DNA of 13,192 bases from Eubacteriales bacterium (GCA_030529125.1 JAUMXP010000030.1:1-13192), one strand, 5' to 3'; positions 1 through 6,712 are shown, numbered from the stretch's first letter. The notes: generated by a model from the letters alone, not told the origin. Translations and numbers: made by a program.

Positions 1-417
1 AGCAAGCACACTGCCGCTTTCTTTAATCAGCACTCTCGCTATTGTGTTAGATGGAAGCCTGATAGCTACAGTATCTAACCCTGCACTCACCTCATCAGGG
101 ATAACAGATGATTTTTTCATAATCATAGTCAGCGGACCTGGCCAGAATTCCTCAGCCAGTGCTCTTGCTTTATCTGAAAACTCTTCAACAAGATTGAATT
201 TTTCAATATCCGCTACATCTGCGATATGAACAATAAGCGGATTGTCCATTGGTCTGCCCTTTGCTTTGAAAATCTTAGCAACACAATCGCCCCTTAACGC
301 ATCAGCCGCAAGACCGTAAACCGTCTCTGTAGGCATAGCAACTACACCACCTTCTTTTAAAAAGGCAACTGCAGTTTTTATATCGTTAATATTATTGCCT
401 AGTAAGAGTGTATTCAT
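1..417 (-). CDS. sua5: L-threonylcarbamoyladenylate synthase (Sua5/YrdC/YwlC family), 3' end cut by window
   Basis: The 139 visible residues are the N-terminal part of a YrdC/Sua5 protein. The family makes threonylcarbamoyl-AMP from threonine, bicarbonate and ATP, the first step of the t6A37 modification of ANN-decoding tRNAs in the cytoplasm. Visible family motifs are PTETVYGLAADA (residues 29-40), KAKGRPMDNPLIVH (51-64), WPGPLT (92-97) and VAIRLP (117-122), which line the nucleotide and threonine pocket. The frame stays open to position 1, so the gene continues outside the window and I cannot tell whether it has the C-terminal Sua5 domain. The ATG lies four bases after the prfA stop with a weak GGAAAAG site inside the prfA end, so it is probably translated as the last known gene of the DUF951-prfA-sua5 operon. 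The protein was read by translating the minus strand directly. Confidence 0.93.
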   Translation of the reverse strand, partial: MNTLLLGNNINDIKTAVAFLKEGGVVAMPTETVYGLAADALRGDCVAKIFKAKGRPMDNPLIVHIADVADIEKFNLVEEFSDKARALAEEFWPGPLTMIMKKSSVIPDEVSAGLDTVAIRLPSNTIARVLIKESGSVLA

Positions 418-421
418 AATA

Positions 422-1498
422 TTACTTTTCCATACTTTCTTTAAGTTGTTCAGCTCTCTGTGCTGTGATAAGAGCCTCGATAACCTCATCGAGATTACCG
501 TTTAATATATCATCGAGCTTATATAGTGTAAGACCGATTCTGTGGTCTGTGAGTCTGCTCTGTGGGAAATTATAAGTGCGGATTTTCTCTGATCTGTCAC
601 CTGAACCTACCTGAGATTTTCTATCACTAGCAATTTCAGCGTTCTGCTTATCTTGTTCGACTTTTAAAAGTCGGCTTTTCAGAACCTTAAGCGCCTTGTC
701 TTTGTTTTTATACTGGCTACGCTCGTCCTGACACTCAACTACCATACCTGTAGGCAGATGGGTAATACGAATAGCAGAAGATGTTTTGTTGATATGCTGA
801 CCACCTGCACCAGAAGAGCGGAAAGTATCAATCTGTAAATCATTAGGATTAATATCGATTTCAACGTCATCTGCTTCAGGAAGCACCGCAACTGTAGCCG
901 CAGAGGTATGGATTCTGCCACCGCTTTCGGTCTGTGGTACACGCTGAACTCTATGAGTACCTGACTCAAACTTAAAACGTGAGTACGCACCATCACCGTT
1001 AATCATAAATGAGATTTCCTTGTATCCACCTAGCTCGGTTTCGTTAGCGTTTAAAATCTCGACCGAGAAGTTCCTTTTCTCAGCGTACATTGTGTACATA
1101 CGGAAAAGGTCAGCTGCAAAAAGCGAAGACTCCTCACCGCCTGTACCGCCGCGGATTTCAACAATAACATTACGTTCATCGTTAGGGTCTTTAGGCAGTA
1201 ACAATATTTTGAGTTCTTCTTCGATAGCAGGAATTTTCTCTTTAGCATCACTAAGCTCAAACTGTGCAAGGCTCTTGAGTTCATCGTCGTTTCCTGCTTC
1301 TTCTAAAAGAGAAAGTGCATCTTCGATGCTTTGTTTAGTCGCCTTAAACTCGCGGTACTTATCGACAATCGCTGTTATAGAACTTAGTTCTTTGTTAACT
1401 TCTCTGAACTGAACAGGGTCAGCAGCAACATCAGGCTCATAGAGTCGTTTATTAAGTTCTTCAAATCTTTTATCAAAAATTTCAAGTTTATCAAACAT
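422..1498 (-). CDS. prfA: Peptide chain release factor 1 (RF1)
   Basis: RF1 recognises UAG and UAA stop codons in the ribosomal A site and triggers hydrolysis of peptidyl-tRNA. The 358-aa length is normal for the family. The catalytic GGQ lies at residues 232-234 within SSGAGGQHINKTSSAIR. The codon-recognition tripeptide is PQT (188-190), in the family's P-x-T form; RF2 would have SPF here, so this is RF1 rather than RF2. The N-terminal helical domain covers about residues 1-100 and GGTGGEES (117-124) starts the central domain. The ATG at 1498 follows the DUF951 stop by eight bases, and an AGG site overlaps that stop codon, so translation is probably coupled. prmC, which methylates the GGQ glutamine and often sits next to prfA in Firmicutes, is not adjacent here. 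Confidence 0.97.
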   Translation of the reverse strand: MFDKLEIFDKRFEELNKRLYEPDVAADPVQFREVNKELSSITAIVDKYREFKATKQSIEDALSLLEEAGNDDELKSLAQFELSDAKEKIPAIEEELKILLLPKDPNDERNVIVEIRGGTGGEESSLFAADLFRMYTMYAEKRNFSVEILNANETELGGYKEISFMINGDGAYSRFKFESGTHRVQRVPQTESGGRIHTSAATVAVLPEADDVEIDINPNDLQIDTFRSSGAGGQHINKTSSAIRITHLPTGMVVECQDERSQYKNKDKALKVLKSRLLKVEQDKQNAEIASDRKSQVGSGDRSEKIRTYNFPQSRLTDHRIGLTLYKLDDILNGNLDEVIEALITAQRAEQLKESMEK

Positions 1499-1506
1499 AG
1501 TTTACC

Positions 1507-1695
1507 TCAATCATTATCTTCGCGAATAATGCGCTTAATATTTTTTTCAGCTACTTTTCGCTTAATCATAATCTCGTGCGAGCATTTAGTACACTTGATT
1601 TTAAAATCCATTCCGATTCGTGTTACTAAAAACTCGTTGCATCCGCACGGATGAGGCTTTTTCATTATTAACTTGTCCAAAACACGTACATCCAT
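1507..1695 (-). CDS. DUF951 family small zinc-ribbon-like protein (YyzM-like)
   Basis: A 62-aa basic protein whose opening (MDVRVLDKLIMKKPHPCGCNE) matches my memory of the DUF951 family, widespread in Firmicutes and of unknown function. Four cysteines form two pairs, C17-x-C19 and C35-x-x-C38, suggesting a small metal-binding ribbon; the C-terminal third is rich in lysine and arginine (KRKVAEKNIKRIIRE), as in nucleic-acid-binding proteins. Metal and RNA binding are inference. It is the first gene of the operon that continues into prfA and sua5, with an AGGCG site about seven bases before its ATG and the hflX terminator just upstream. The operon partners suggest, but do not show, a translation-related role. 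Confidence 0.85.
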   Translation of the reverse strand: MDVRVLDKLIMKKPHPCGCNEFLVTRIGMDFKIKCTKCSHEIMIKRKVAEKNIKRIIREDND

Positions 1696-1724
1696 ACTAA
1701 TCGCCTATTTTCCCATTTTTATAC

Positions 1725-1751
1725 ATAATACATATTAACACAAACGCACAA
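1725..1751 (-). promoter_or_regulatory. Possible promoter of the DUF951-prfA-sua5 operon
   Basis: On the minus strand a TTGTGC box (1751-1746) lies 15 bp before TATTAT (1730-1725), about 30 bases upstream of the DUF951 ATG. The spacing is short and the -35 box partly coincides with the T-tract of the hflX terminator. A second possible -10, TATAAA (1723-1718), lies beside it. It is placed mainly because a terminator separates this operon from hflX. Confidence 0.35.
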
Positions 1752-1786
1752 AAATAGCAAGGCGGCACACATAATAGTATGCCGCC
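1752..1786 (-). terminator. Intrinsic terminator of hflX
   Basis: On the minus strand GGCGGCATAC (1786-1777) pairs with GTGTGCCGCC (1770-1761) as a 10-bp stem with one T-G wobble and a six-base loop. It is followed by TTGCTATTTTT. It starts 15 bases after the hflX stop. The plus-strand side lacks a T-run, so it acts on the minus strand only. Confidence 0.8.
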
Positions 1787-1800
1787 GTATAAAAAGCCAA

Positions 1801-3048
1801 TTATTCAATTACATATTCTCGTAGTCTTCCGTATACAGTTTCGTCGATAACTGCTTCAACAACAATTCCGTCTGCTGTATATTCTTCGCTATTGACAGTA
1901 GAAGTTGTCCTGAGATTTGCCGCTAAACCTGCCTTATCAAACGGGAACAGTAACTTCACAAGTTTTACTCGCAGTGGCAGATTATCTTCAATTGCCTTTA
2001 ATAGTTCATCGATGCCTGTGCCGTTTTTAGCACTAATTCGAACAGCGTTGCTGATACGAAATTCATCAGAATTTTCATCTAGCAAATCACATTTATTCAG
2101 CACAGGAACGATTGGAGTATCTACACAACCAAGACTGCTGAGTAGCTCTGCTGTAACTTCTAAATGCAGTGCAGACTCCTCGGAACTTGCATCACACACA
2201 TTCAGTATAATATCAGCTAGAGCAGCTTCTTCGAGTGTACTCTTAAATGCTTCGACCAGATGATGTGGCAAGCGACGTACAAGCCCAACGGTATCAATAA
2301 GCATAACCGACACTCCGTTTGGAAGCTTGAGTGCACGTGAAGTAGGATCAAGAGTAGCAAAAAGCTTGTCCTGAGCGAGTACTCCCGCTTCAGTCAGATA
2401 GTTCATCAAGGTGGATTTACCTGCGTTTGTATAGCCGACAATAGCAACCGTGATTACGTTATCTTTCTTTCTGCGTCGACGAAGCTGAATACGATGCTGT
2501 TCAACGTCTTTGAGTTGCTCTTTTAATGTCTCCATCTTTCTGCGGATATGACGTTTGTCGGTTTCGAGCTTGGTTTCACCAGGGCCACGAGTACCTATAC
2601 CACCACCAAGTCGCGACATCTCAATACCCTTACCGGTGAGTCGTGGAAGCATATACTTAAGCTGAGCGAGCTCAACCTGAAGTTTACCTTCTTTGCTCTT
2701 TGCGCGCTGAGCAAAAATATCTAATATTAGCATTGTTCGGTCAATAGTACGAACATCTGTCGCAGTCTCGATATTTCTGATCTGCACCGGAGAAAGCTCC
2801 AAGTCAAAAATAAGCAAATCAATCTCATGAAGCTTACACGCTTCTTTTATTTCAATTAATTTGCCGCTACCTACACAAGTACCCGGCTCTAAATGGCTGA
2901 GTTTCTGTTCAATGCTCAAAACAGGATCAGCGCCTGCGCTCTCTGTAAGCTCAAACAACTCTGCAAGCGACGACAGAGCATCAAAATCACCTGTATCCAC
3001 ACTGACAAGCAGCGCACGCGGAAGTTTGGTTTCTAATGTGTTTTCCAT
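1801..3048 (-). CDS. hflX: GTPase HflX
   Basis: HflX is a ribosome-associated GTPase of the Obg-HflX superfamily that binds the 50S subunit and can split stalled 70S ribosomes under stress. The 415-aa protein has the HflX N-terminal domain (about 1-140), the family's glycine-rich linker SRLGGGIGTRGPGETKLE (145-162), a coiled, basic segment (about 163-195) and a G domain with G1 GYTNAGKS (205-212), G3 DTVG (252-255), G4 NKCD (318-321) and G5 SAKNG (339-343). I chose the ATG at 3048 because TTGGAGAG lies just before it. The frame is open to 3126, but that start has no ribosome binding site and lies upstream of the -35 box of the promoter at 3076-3104. The gene is divergent from proB and ends in its own terminator. 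Confidence 0.95.
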   Translation of the reverse strand: MENTLETKLPRALLVSVDTGDFDALSSLAELFELTESAGADPVLSIEQKLSHLEPGTCVGSGKLIEIKEACKLHEIDLLIFDLELSPVQIRNIETATDVRTIDRTMLILDIFAQRAKSKEGKLQVELAQLKYMLPRLTGKGIEMSRLGGGIGTRGPGETKLETDKRHIRRKMETLKEQLKDVEQHRIQLRRRRKKDNVITVAIVGYTNAGKSTLMNYLTEAGVLAQDKLFATLDPTSRALKLPNGVSVMLIDTVGLVRRLPHHLVEAFKSTLEEAALADIILNVCDASSEESALHLEVTAELLSSLGCVDTPIVPVLNKCDLLDENSDEFRISNAVRISAKNGTGIDELLKAIEDNLPLRVKLVKLLFPFDKAGLAANLRTTSTVNSEEYTADGIVVEAVIDETVYGRLREYVIE

Positions 3049-3075
3049 AAATCTCTCCAAAACATTTATGTGATA

Positions 3076-3104
3076 AGTATATCCTAAGTTTATTGCTTTG
3101 TAAA
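3076..3104 (-). promoter_or_regulatory. Sigma A-type promoter of hflX
   Basis: Reading the minus strand, TTTACA (3104-3099) and TATACT (3081-3076) are separated by exactly 17 bp, each one mismatch from consensus. Transcription would start near 3069, giving a leader of about 20 bases before the ATG at 3048. This placement excludes the upstream ATG at 3126. Confidence 0.75.
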
Positions 3105-3141
3105 TATTCAAAATTTCAACGCACATGAGTTAATTAATAAT

Positions 3142-3170
3142 TTGATTTTTGACAAATATAATAGTATAAT
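3142..3170 (+). promoter_or_regulatory. Sigma A-type promoter of proBA
   Basis: TTGATT (3142-3147) and a perfect TATAAT (3165-3170) are 17 bp apart. Transcription would start near 3177, giving a leader of about 45 bases. No T-box or riboswitch fits in so short a leader; the only structure is a 5-bp hairpin with a GAGA loop at 3191-3204. It is divergent from the hflX promoter, with their -35 boxes 37 bp apart. Confidence 0.75.
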
Positions 3171-3222
3171 GTTATTTGGTAAAATTTGAACTACTGAGAA
3201 GTAGACTAAAACGAGGTATATT

Positions 3223-4011
3223 ATGGACAACAAAAGAATCGTTGTTAAGGTTGGTACATCAACCCTTACATATGAAAACGGAAAGATAAATTTAAGACGT
3301 GTAGACACACTTTCAAAGGTACTGTCTGATCTGAGAAACGCAGGTCACGATATAGTGCTTGTGTCTTCAGGCGCTATCGGTGTTGGTGTAGGTAAGCTGG
3401 GACTACCAAAAAGACCTGACACTACTAGAGAGAAGCAGGCACTAGCAGCTGTTGGTCAGTGCGAACTGATGTTTATGTATGACAAGCTGTTTTCTGACTA
3501 CAACAACACTGTTGCTCAGGTACTGCTGACAAAGTACTCTGTAGATACTGACCACAAAAAAGAAAACGTATTAAACACTTTCAATACACTTTTAAAAATG
3601 GGCATCATCCCTATCGTTAACGAAAACGATACGGTTGCTATCGATGAGTTGCAGGGTAACAACTTTGGTGATAACGATATGCTTTCTGCTATTGTTGCAA
3701 AGCTTCTAAACGCAGACACCCTTGTAATCCTCACAGATATTGATGGTCTGTACACTGACAATCCTCGTACAAATCCAGATGCTAAACACATCGATGTTGT
3801 GGATAGCATTACCGATGAAATAATGCACATGGCTAACGGCTCGGGTTCAAACCGTGGCACAGGCGGTATGGCAACTAAGCTTTCTGCCGCTAAATATGTA
3901 ACAGAAGCTGGCATTGACTGTGTTGTCGTAAACGGCGATAATCCTAAGGTTCTCTACTCTATTTTTGAAGACGAAAAGCAGGTAGGAACATTATTCAAAG
4001 GACAAAGGTGA
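3223..4011 (+). CDS. proB: Glutamate 5-kinase, form without PUA domain
   Basis: ProB phosphorylates the gamma-carboxylate of glutamate with ATP, the first and usually proline-inhibited step of proline synthesis. The 262-aa protein has an amino-acid-kinase fold only: VVKVGTSTL (7-15) binds phosphates, SSGAIGVG (48-55) and VNENDTV (132-138) form the glutamate/proline site, FGDND (148-152) follows, and TDIDGLYTDNP (171-181) and GTGGMATK (212-219) bind the nucleotide. The E. coli enzyme is about 100 residues longer because of a C-terminal PUA domain, which is absent here; PUA-less forms are known. A GAGG site lies six bases before the ATG. The stop overlaps the start region of proA, so the two are one operon and probably translationally coupled. 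Confidence 0.96.
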   Translation: MDNKRIVVKVGTSTLTYENGKINLRRVDTLSKVLSDLRNAGHDIVLVSSGAIGVGVGKLGLPKRPDTTREKQALAAVGQCELMFMYDKLFSDYNNTVAQVLLTKYSVDTDHKKENVLNTFNTLLKMGIIPIVNENDTVAIDELQGNNFGDNDMLSAIVAKLLNADTLVILTDIDGLYTDNPRTNPDAKHIDVVDSITDEIMHMANGSGSNRGTGGMATKLSAAKYVTEAGIDCVVVNGDNPKVLYSIFEDEKQVGTLFKGQR

Positions 4012-4016
4012 TAAAA

Positions 4017-5264
4017 ATGTTAAGTGTAAAAGAACTTGGTATAAACGCAAAAGCTGCTTCACGCGCACTACTCACAGCTAAAAGCAAGAAAAATGAAGCG
4101 CTGAAAAACATCGCACAGGCTCTTATCGACAACAGCGATGCTATCATAAAAGCAAACGATATGGATATCGAAAACGGAAAAGCAGCTGGTTTGTCTGATG
4201 CTATGCTCGACAGACTCAGACTTGACGAAAAGAGAATTCAAGGTATTGCACAGGGAGTACGCGAAATCGTCGCTATGCCTGATCCTGTCGGCAACGTTTT
4301 ATCAGGCAATGCTTTATCAAACGGACTCGAAATCTCAAAAGTCACTGTTCCACTTGGTGTTATCGGTATCATTTTTGAGTCACGTCCTAACGTCACAGCA
4401 GACGCTGCTGCACTGTGCTTAAAAGCTGGCAACTGCGTTATTTTAAGAGGCGGCAAGGAAGCTATCAACTCAAATAAAGCTATCGTAAAAATTATGAGAG
4501 AAGCTGTAGAAAAAGCATCTCTACCTGCTGACTGCATCAATCTTGTTGAGGACACTACCCGCCAGAGTTCAATCGAACTTATGGGACTCACTGAATACCT
4601 CGATGTTCTGATTCCACGCGGTGGCGCAGGTCTTATCAGAGCAGTGGTCGAAAACGCTAAAGTTCCTGTAATCGAAACTGGCGTTGGTAATTGTCACGCT
4701 TATGTTGACGAGAGTGCTGACATTGATATGGCTTGCAACATTATTTTCAACGCAAAAACATCTCGTGTGTCAGTTTGTAATGCACTTGAAACTATGCTTA
4801 TACACGAAAAAATCGCAAGCAAAGCACTGCCTGCGATTTATGATAAATTAAAAGAAAAGAACGTAGAAATCCGCGGCTGCGAAAAAACTGCTGAGATTCT
4901 AGGTTCCTGTGTCAAAACAGCAACTGATGAAGATTACAACACAGAATTTTTAGATTATATCCTTGCTGTTAAGGTTGTGGATTCACTCGATAGCGCTATC
5001 GACCATATCGCTAAATATTCAAGCGGTCATAGTGAAACAATCATCACACAAAACTACAAAAACGCAGAGACTTTCTTAAACGAAATTGACTCTGCCGCTG
5101 TTTATGTCAATGCATCAACACGATTCACTGACGGCGGAGTGTTCGGTTTAGGTGCTGAAATCGGTATCTCAACCCAGAAACTCCACGCACGCGGACCAAT
5201 GGGCCTTTCTAACCTTGTAAGCACCAAGTTTGTTGTAAGAGGTCAGGGTCAGATCAGAGAATAA
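4017..5264 (+). CDS. proA: Glutamate-5-semialdehyde dehydrogenase (gamma-glutamyl phosphate reductase)
   Basis: ProA reduces gamma-glutamyl phosphate with NADPH to glutamate-5-semialdehyde, which cyclises to pyrroline-5-carboxylate; ProC, not in this window, completes proline synthesis. The 415-aa length is typical. It belongs to the aldehyde dehydrogenase superfamily: FESRPNV (120-126) and LRGGKEA (143-149) lie in the cofactor domain, and C254 in KTSRVSVCNALET (247-259) is the expected catalytic thiol. I prefer the ATG at 4017, six bases after AAAGGTG, which contains the proB stop; a GTG at 4008 adds three residues and also has an AAAGGA before it. The 3' end overlaps the convergent gene at 5254-5556 by 11 bp and no terminator is visible between them. 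Confidence 0.96.
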   Translation: MLSVKELGINAKAASRALLTAKSKKNEALKNIAQALIDNSDAIIKANDMDIENGKAAGLSDAMLDRLRLDEKRIQGIAQGVREIVAMPDPVGNVLSGNALSNGLEISKVTVPLGVIGIIFESRPNVTADAAALCLKAGNCVILRGGKEAINSNKAIVKIMREAVEKASLPADCINLVEDTTRQSSIELMGLTEYLDVLIPRGGAGLIRAVVENAKVPVIETGVGNCHAYVDESADIDMACNIIFNAKTSRVSVCNALETMLIHEKIASKALPAIYDKLKEKNVEIRGCEKTAEILGSCVKTATDEDYNTEFLDYILAVKVVDSLDSAIDHIAKYSSGHSETIITQNYKNAETFLNEIDSAAVYVNASTRFTDGGVFGLGAEIGISTQKLHARGPMGLSNLVSTKFVVRGQGQIRE

Positions 5265-5556
5265 GGTACATAAGCGCTAGTATAAGCGTAGTGTCTGCTT
5301 TTTCGCTTATGAGAAGGACTATCAAAAGCAATATCAGGCTTTTCTCCTTATCACGCATAAAAACATCTAGCAGATTATCGTTTCTTTTCTCTAATGCTGA
5401 AACCTCTTTTTGAGTTTCTTTTTCAGTAGTCGCTGGTTTATTTTCCGCCCTATTCGATGTCTGTCTGTTATGTATCGGGGTGTTGTCATTTTGACGTGCG
5501 TTTGAATACATTTGTTTTAGGCGTTGCATCGCTTCGTTTTCAATATTATCAGCCAT
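5254..5556 (-). CDS. Unrecognised 100-aa protein with two C-terminal hydrophobic segments
   Basis: I do not recognise this protein. Residues 1-70 are polar and charged, rich in N, Q, E and K, and probably disordered or helical. Residues 72-83 (KSLILLLIVLLI) and 90-100 (TLILALMYLIL) are strongly hydrophobic and separated by SEKADT, suggesting a short helical hairpin that inserts into or lies on a membrane, or buries in an oligomer; each is short for a full transmembrane helix. There is no signal peptide. GGGGGT lies a few bases before the ATG and the gene starts 12 bases after the stop of the 127-aa gene, so it is the third gene of a three-gene operon. Its last 11 bases overlap the end of proA on the other strand. 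A clear ribosome binding site and tight spacing support real coding. Confidence 0.72.
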   Translation of the reverse strand: MADNIENEAMQRLKQMYSNARQNDNTPIHNRQTSNRAENKPATTEKETQKEVSALEKRNDNLLDVFMRDKEKSLILLLIVLLISEKADTTLILALMYLIL

Positions 5557-5568
5557 AGCTACCCCCTA

Positions 5569-5952
5569 CTAAAACAGTGAATCTAAGATTCCGACATCTT
5601 TCACTATTGGCAACAGCTTCATTATTTTTAATAACTTTGATGCTTCGTCGAGTTTTTTCTGACGAGCATCAGACAAAAATGGACGCAATGCAAAAAGTAG
5701 TCTGGTTGTATCATCATCTTTGTTGATACCTGATAGAAGCGGTGCTACTTTTGTTATCAGCGATAACGTATCAGGCGACATAAGCGACGATATATTAGAG
5801 AGCATATTTGTATGCTCATCTTTCTTCTCTTCTTTATGTATCGGTTCTTTTGAGGTGTTACCTATGCCCAGCATATCCCCAAGCCCTTTTATCTGCTCCA
5901 TAGCCTGGGGATCGCTCAGAATTTCGTTTATCTTCTGACTCAGGTCGTTCAT
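5569..5952 (-). CDS. Unrecognised 127-aa helical protein, second gene of small-protein operon
   Basis: Function unknown. An N-terminal helix holds SQKINEILSDP (5-15), followed by IKGLGDMLG (21-29), a charged and probably flexible linker (33-50), and a C-terminal helical half (52-127) with LLFALRPFLSDARQKKLDEA (85-104) and a basic amphipathic stretch, KLLKIMKLLPIVK (107-119). The SQKINEILSDP segment closely matches AQKISDILSDP in the upstream 77-aa protein. I have a general memory of similar proteins with an N-terminal LLSDPE-type motif in clostridial genomes, annotated as hypothetical. It starts one base after the stop of the 77-aa gene with GGGG five bases before the ATG, so the two are almost certainly co-translated. 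No catalytic motif, cysteine cluster, signal peptide or membrane segment is visible. Confidence 0.8.
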   Translation of the reverse strand: MNDLSQKINEILSDPQAMEQIKGLGDMLGIGNTSKEPIHKEEKKDEHTNMLSNISSLMSPDTLSLITKVAPLLSGINKDDDTTRLLFALRPFLSDARQKKLDEASKLLKIMKLLPIVKDVGILDSLF

Positions 5953-5953
5953 T

Positions 5954-6187
5954 TTACCCCATCAGTTTTTTGATTATAGCCTGTGCTTGTGGAGTAGACA
6001 GCACTTTTTTGGACTGTTCAGGGTCAGATAGTATATCACTTATTTTTTGTGCTTGTTTCTGATCCATGTGCTGGAGCACCTTGTCGAGCTTTCCTTTCTC
6101 CAGGGCTGTTCTCACCTGTGTACTGTCTGCGTTCAGTCTTTGCGCAAGCATATCTACAAGTGAATTTATCTGCTCATTATTTGCCAT
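5954..6187 (-). CDS. Unrecognised 77-aa helical protein, first gene of small-protein operon
   Basis: Function unknown. The protein is short, charged and predicted by eye to be all helical, with no cysteine, signal peptide or membrane segment. Residues 46-56 (AQKISDILSDP) match residues 5-15 of the next gene's product. A second, weaker copy of the LS-[DT]-P unit follows: ILSDPEQSKKVL (52-63) then STPQAQAIIKKL (64-75), so the C-terminal half may be a tandem of one helix-capping motif. I chose the ATG at 6187 because GAGGTG lies six bases before it; a GTG at 6196 is part of that site. It is the promoter-proximal gene of the operon that runs to 5254. Confidence 0.8.
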   Translation of the reverse strand: MANNEQINSLVDMLAQRLNADSTQVRTALEKGKLDKVLQHMDQKQAQKISDILSDPEQSKKVLSTPQAQAIIKKLMG

Positions 6188-6210
6188 ATATAACACCTCA
6201 ATAATATACT
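6181..6210 (+). promoter_or_regulatory. Sigma A-type promoter of the metallophosphoesterase gene
   Basis: TTGCCA (6181-6186) and TATACT (6205-6210) lie 18 bp apart, each one mismatch from consensus. Transcription would begin near 6217, about 28 bases before the ATG at 6245. The -35 box overlaps the first codons of the divergent 77-aa gene. Confidence 0.65.
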
Positions 6211-6236
6211 ATGCAACATACTAACAATTATGTCAG
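6208..6236 (-). promoter_or_regulatory. Possible promoter of the three-gene small-protein operon
   Basis: On the minus strand CTGACA (6236-6231) and CATAGT (6213-6208) are 17 bp apart. The -10 box matches only four of six bases, and TAGTAT shifted by two is an alternative. It would overlap the plus-strand -10 at 6205-6210. The same stretch (GCATAGTATA) could also be read as a sporulation sigma factor -10, but the evidence is weak. Confidence 0.3.
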
Positions 6237-6244
6237 GAGTTTTT

Positions 6245-6712
6245 ATGAGAATTCTTGTTGTTTCTGATACACACGGTGATTTTTACTCATTCAAAAAAGC
6301 TGTTGAAGCTCAAAGAAGTGCTGAAATCATCATCCACTGTGGCGACAGCCGTGATGAACTTGATAATATCAGGATGCTGTATCCTAACAAAGCGATAATA
6401 GCAGTAAAAGGAAACTGCGATTTTTCTTCAATGCTCCCAAGTGTGGAAGATAGAGTAATAGAAGGCAAAAAGCTCTTCATCACACACGGACATCTGTACA
6501 ACGCTAAAATGACACTGTACCCTCTGTGTTGTGCCGCACGTGAAGCTAAAGCAGATATCGTGCTATTCGGTCATACTCACAACGCTATCGCTGAATATGA
6601 CGACGGTCTATACATTCTCAATCCAGGATCACTCAGCGGATACAATGCATCGTATGCATACATTGATATTACTGAAAAAGGCATTATGACAAATATAGTC
6701 AAATTAAAATAA
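6245..6712 (+). CDS. yfcE: YfcE-type metallophosphoesterase
   Basis: A 155-aa single-domain member of the calcineurin-like phosphoesterase superfamily, YfcE/MJ0936 group, which hydrolyses phosphodiesters with two divalent metals, often Mn2+; the natural substrate is generally unknown. The metal ligands are all visible: D8 and H10 in SDTHGD (7-12), D34 in HCGDS (31-35), N57 in GNCD (56-59), H81 in ITHGH (79-83), and H110 and H112 in GHTH (109-112). NPGS (126-129) is also typical. The ATG at 6245 has AGGAG five bases before it and starts at MRILVVSDTHGD as usual; an upstream in-frame ATG at 6230 has no such site. It has its own promoter and is followed by another promoter for holB, so it is probably a single-gene unit. 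Confidence 0.92.
   Translation: MRILVVSDTHGDFYSFKKAVEAQRSAEIIIHCGDSRDELDNIRMLYPNKAIIAVKGNCDFSSMLPSVEDRVIEGKKLFITHGHLYNAKMTLYPLCCAAREAKADIVLFGHTHNAIAEYDDGLYILNPGSLSGYNASYAYIDITEKGIMTNIVKLK

Noticed and set aside
1020..1412. 130-codon open frame on the plus strand inside prfA
   Set aside because: It is antisense to the well-conserved RF1 coding frame, is serine-rich as expected of a shadow frame, and has no promoter or ribosome binding site.
3049..3126. Longer hflX beginning at the ATG at 3126
   Set aside because: It has no ribosome binding site and starts upstream of the hflX promoter at 3076-3104, while the ATG at 3048 has TTGGAGAG just before it.
3149..3154. Perfect TTGACA upstream of proB
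   Set aside because: It is only 10 bp from TATAAT and the 17-bp position holds TTATTT; TTGATT at 3142 pairs with TATAAT at 17 bp.
3191..3204. Small hairpin CTACT-GAGA-AGTAG in the proB leader
   Set aside because: A 5-bp stem with no T-run and no antiterminator partner; the leader is too short for a T-box or known riboswitch.
4238..4591. 117-codon open frame on the minus strand inside proA
   Set aside because: Antisense shadow of the conserved proA frame, with no family resemblance.
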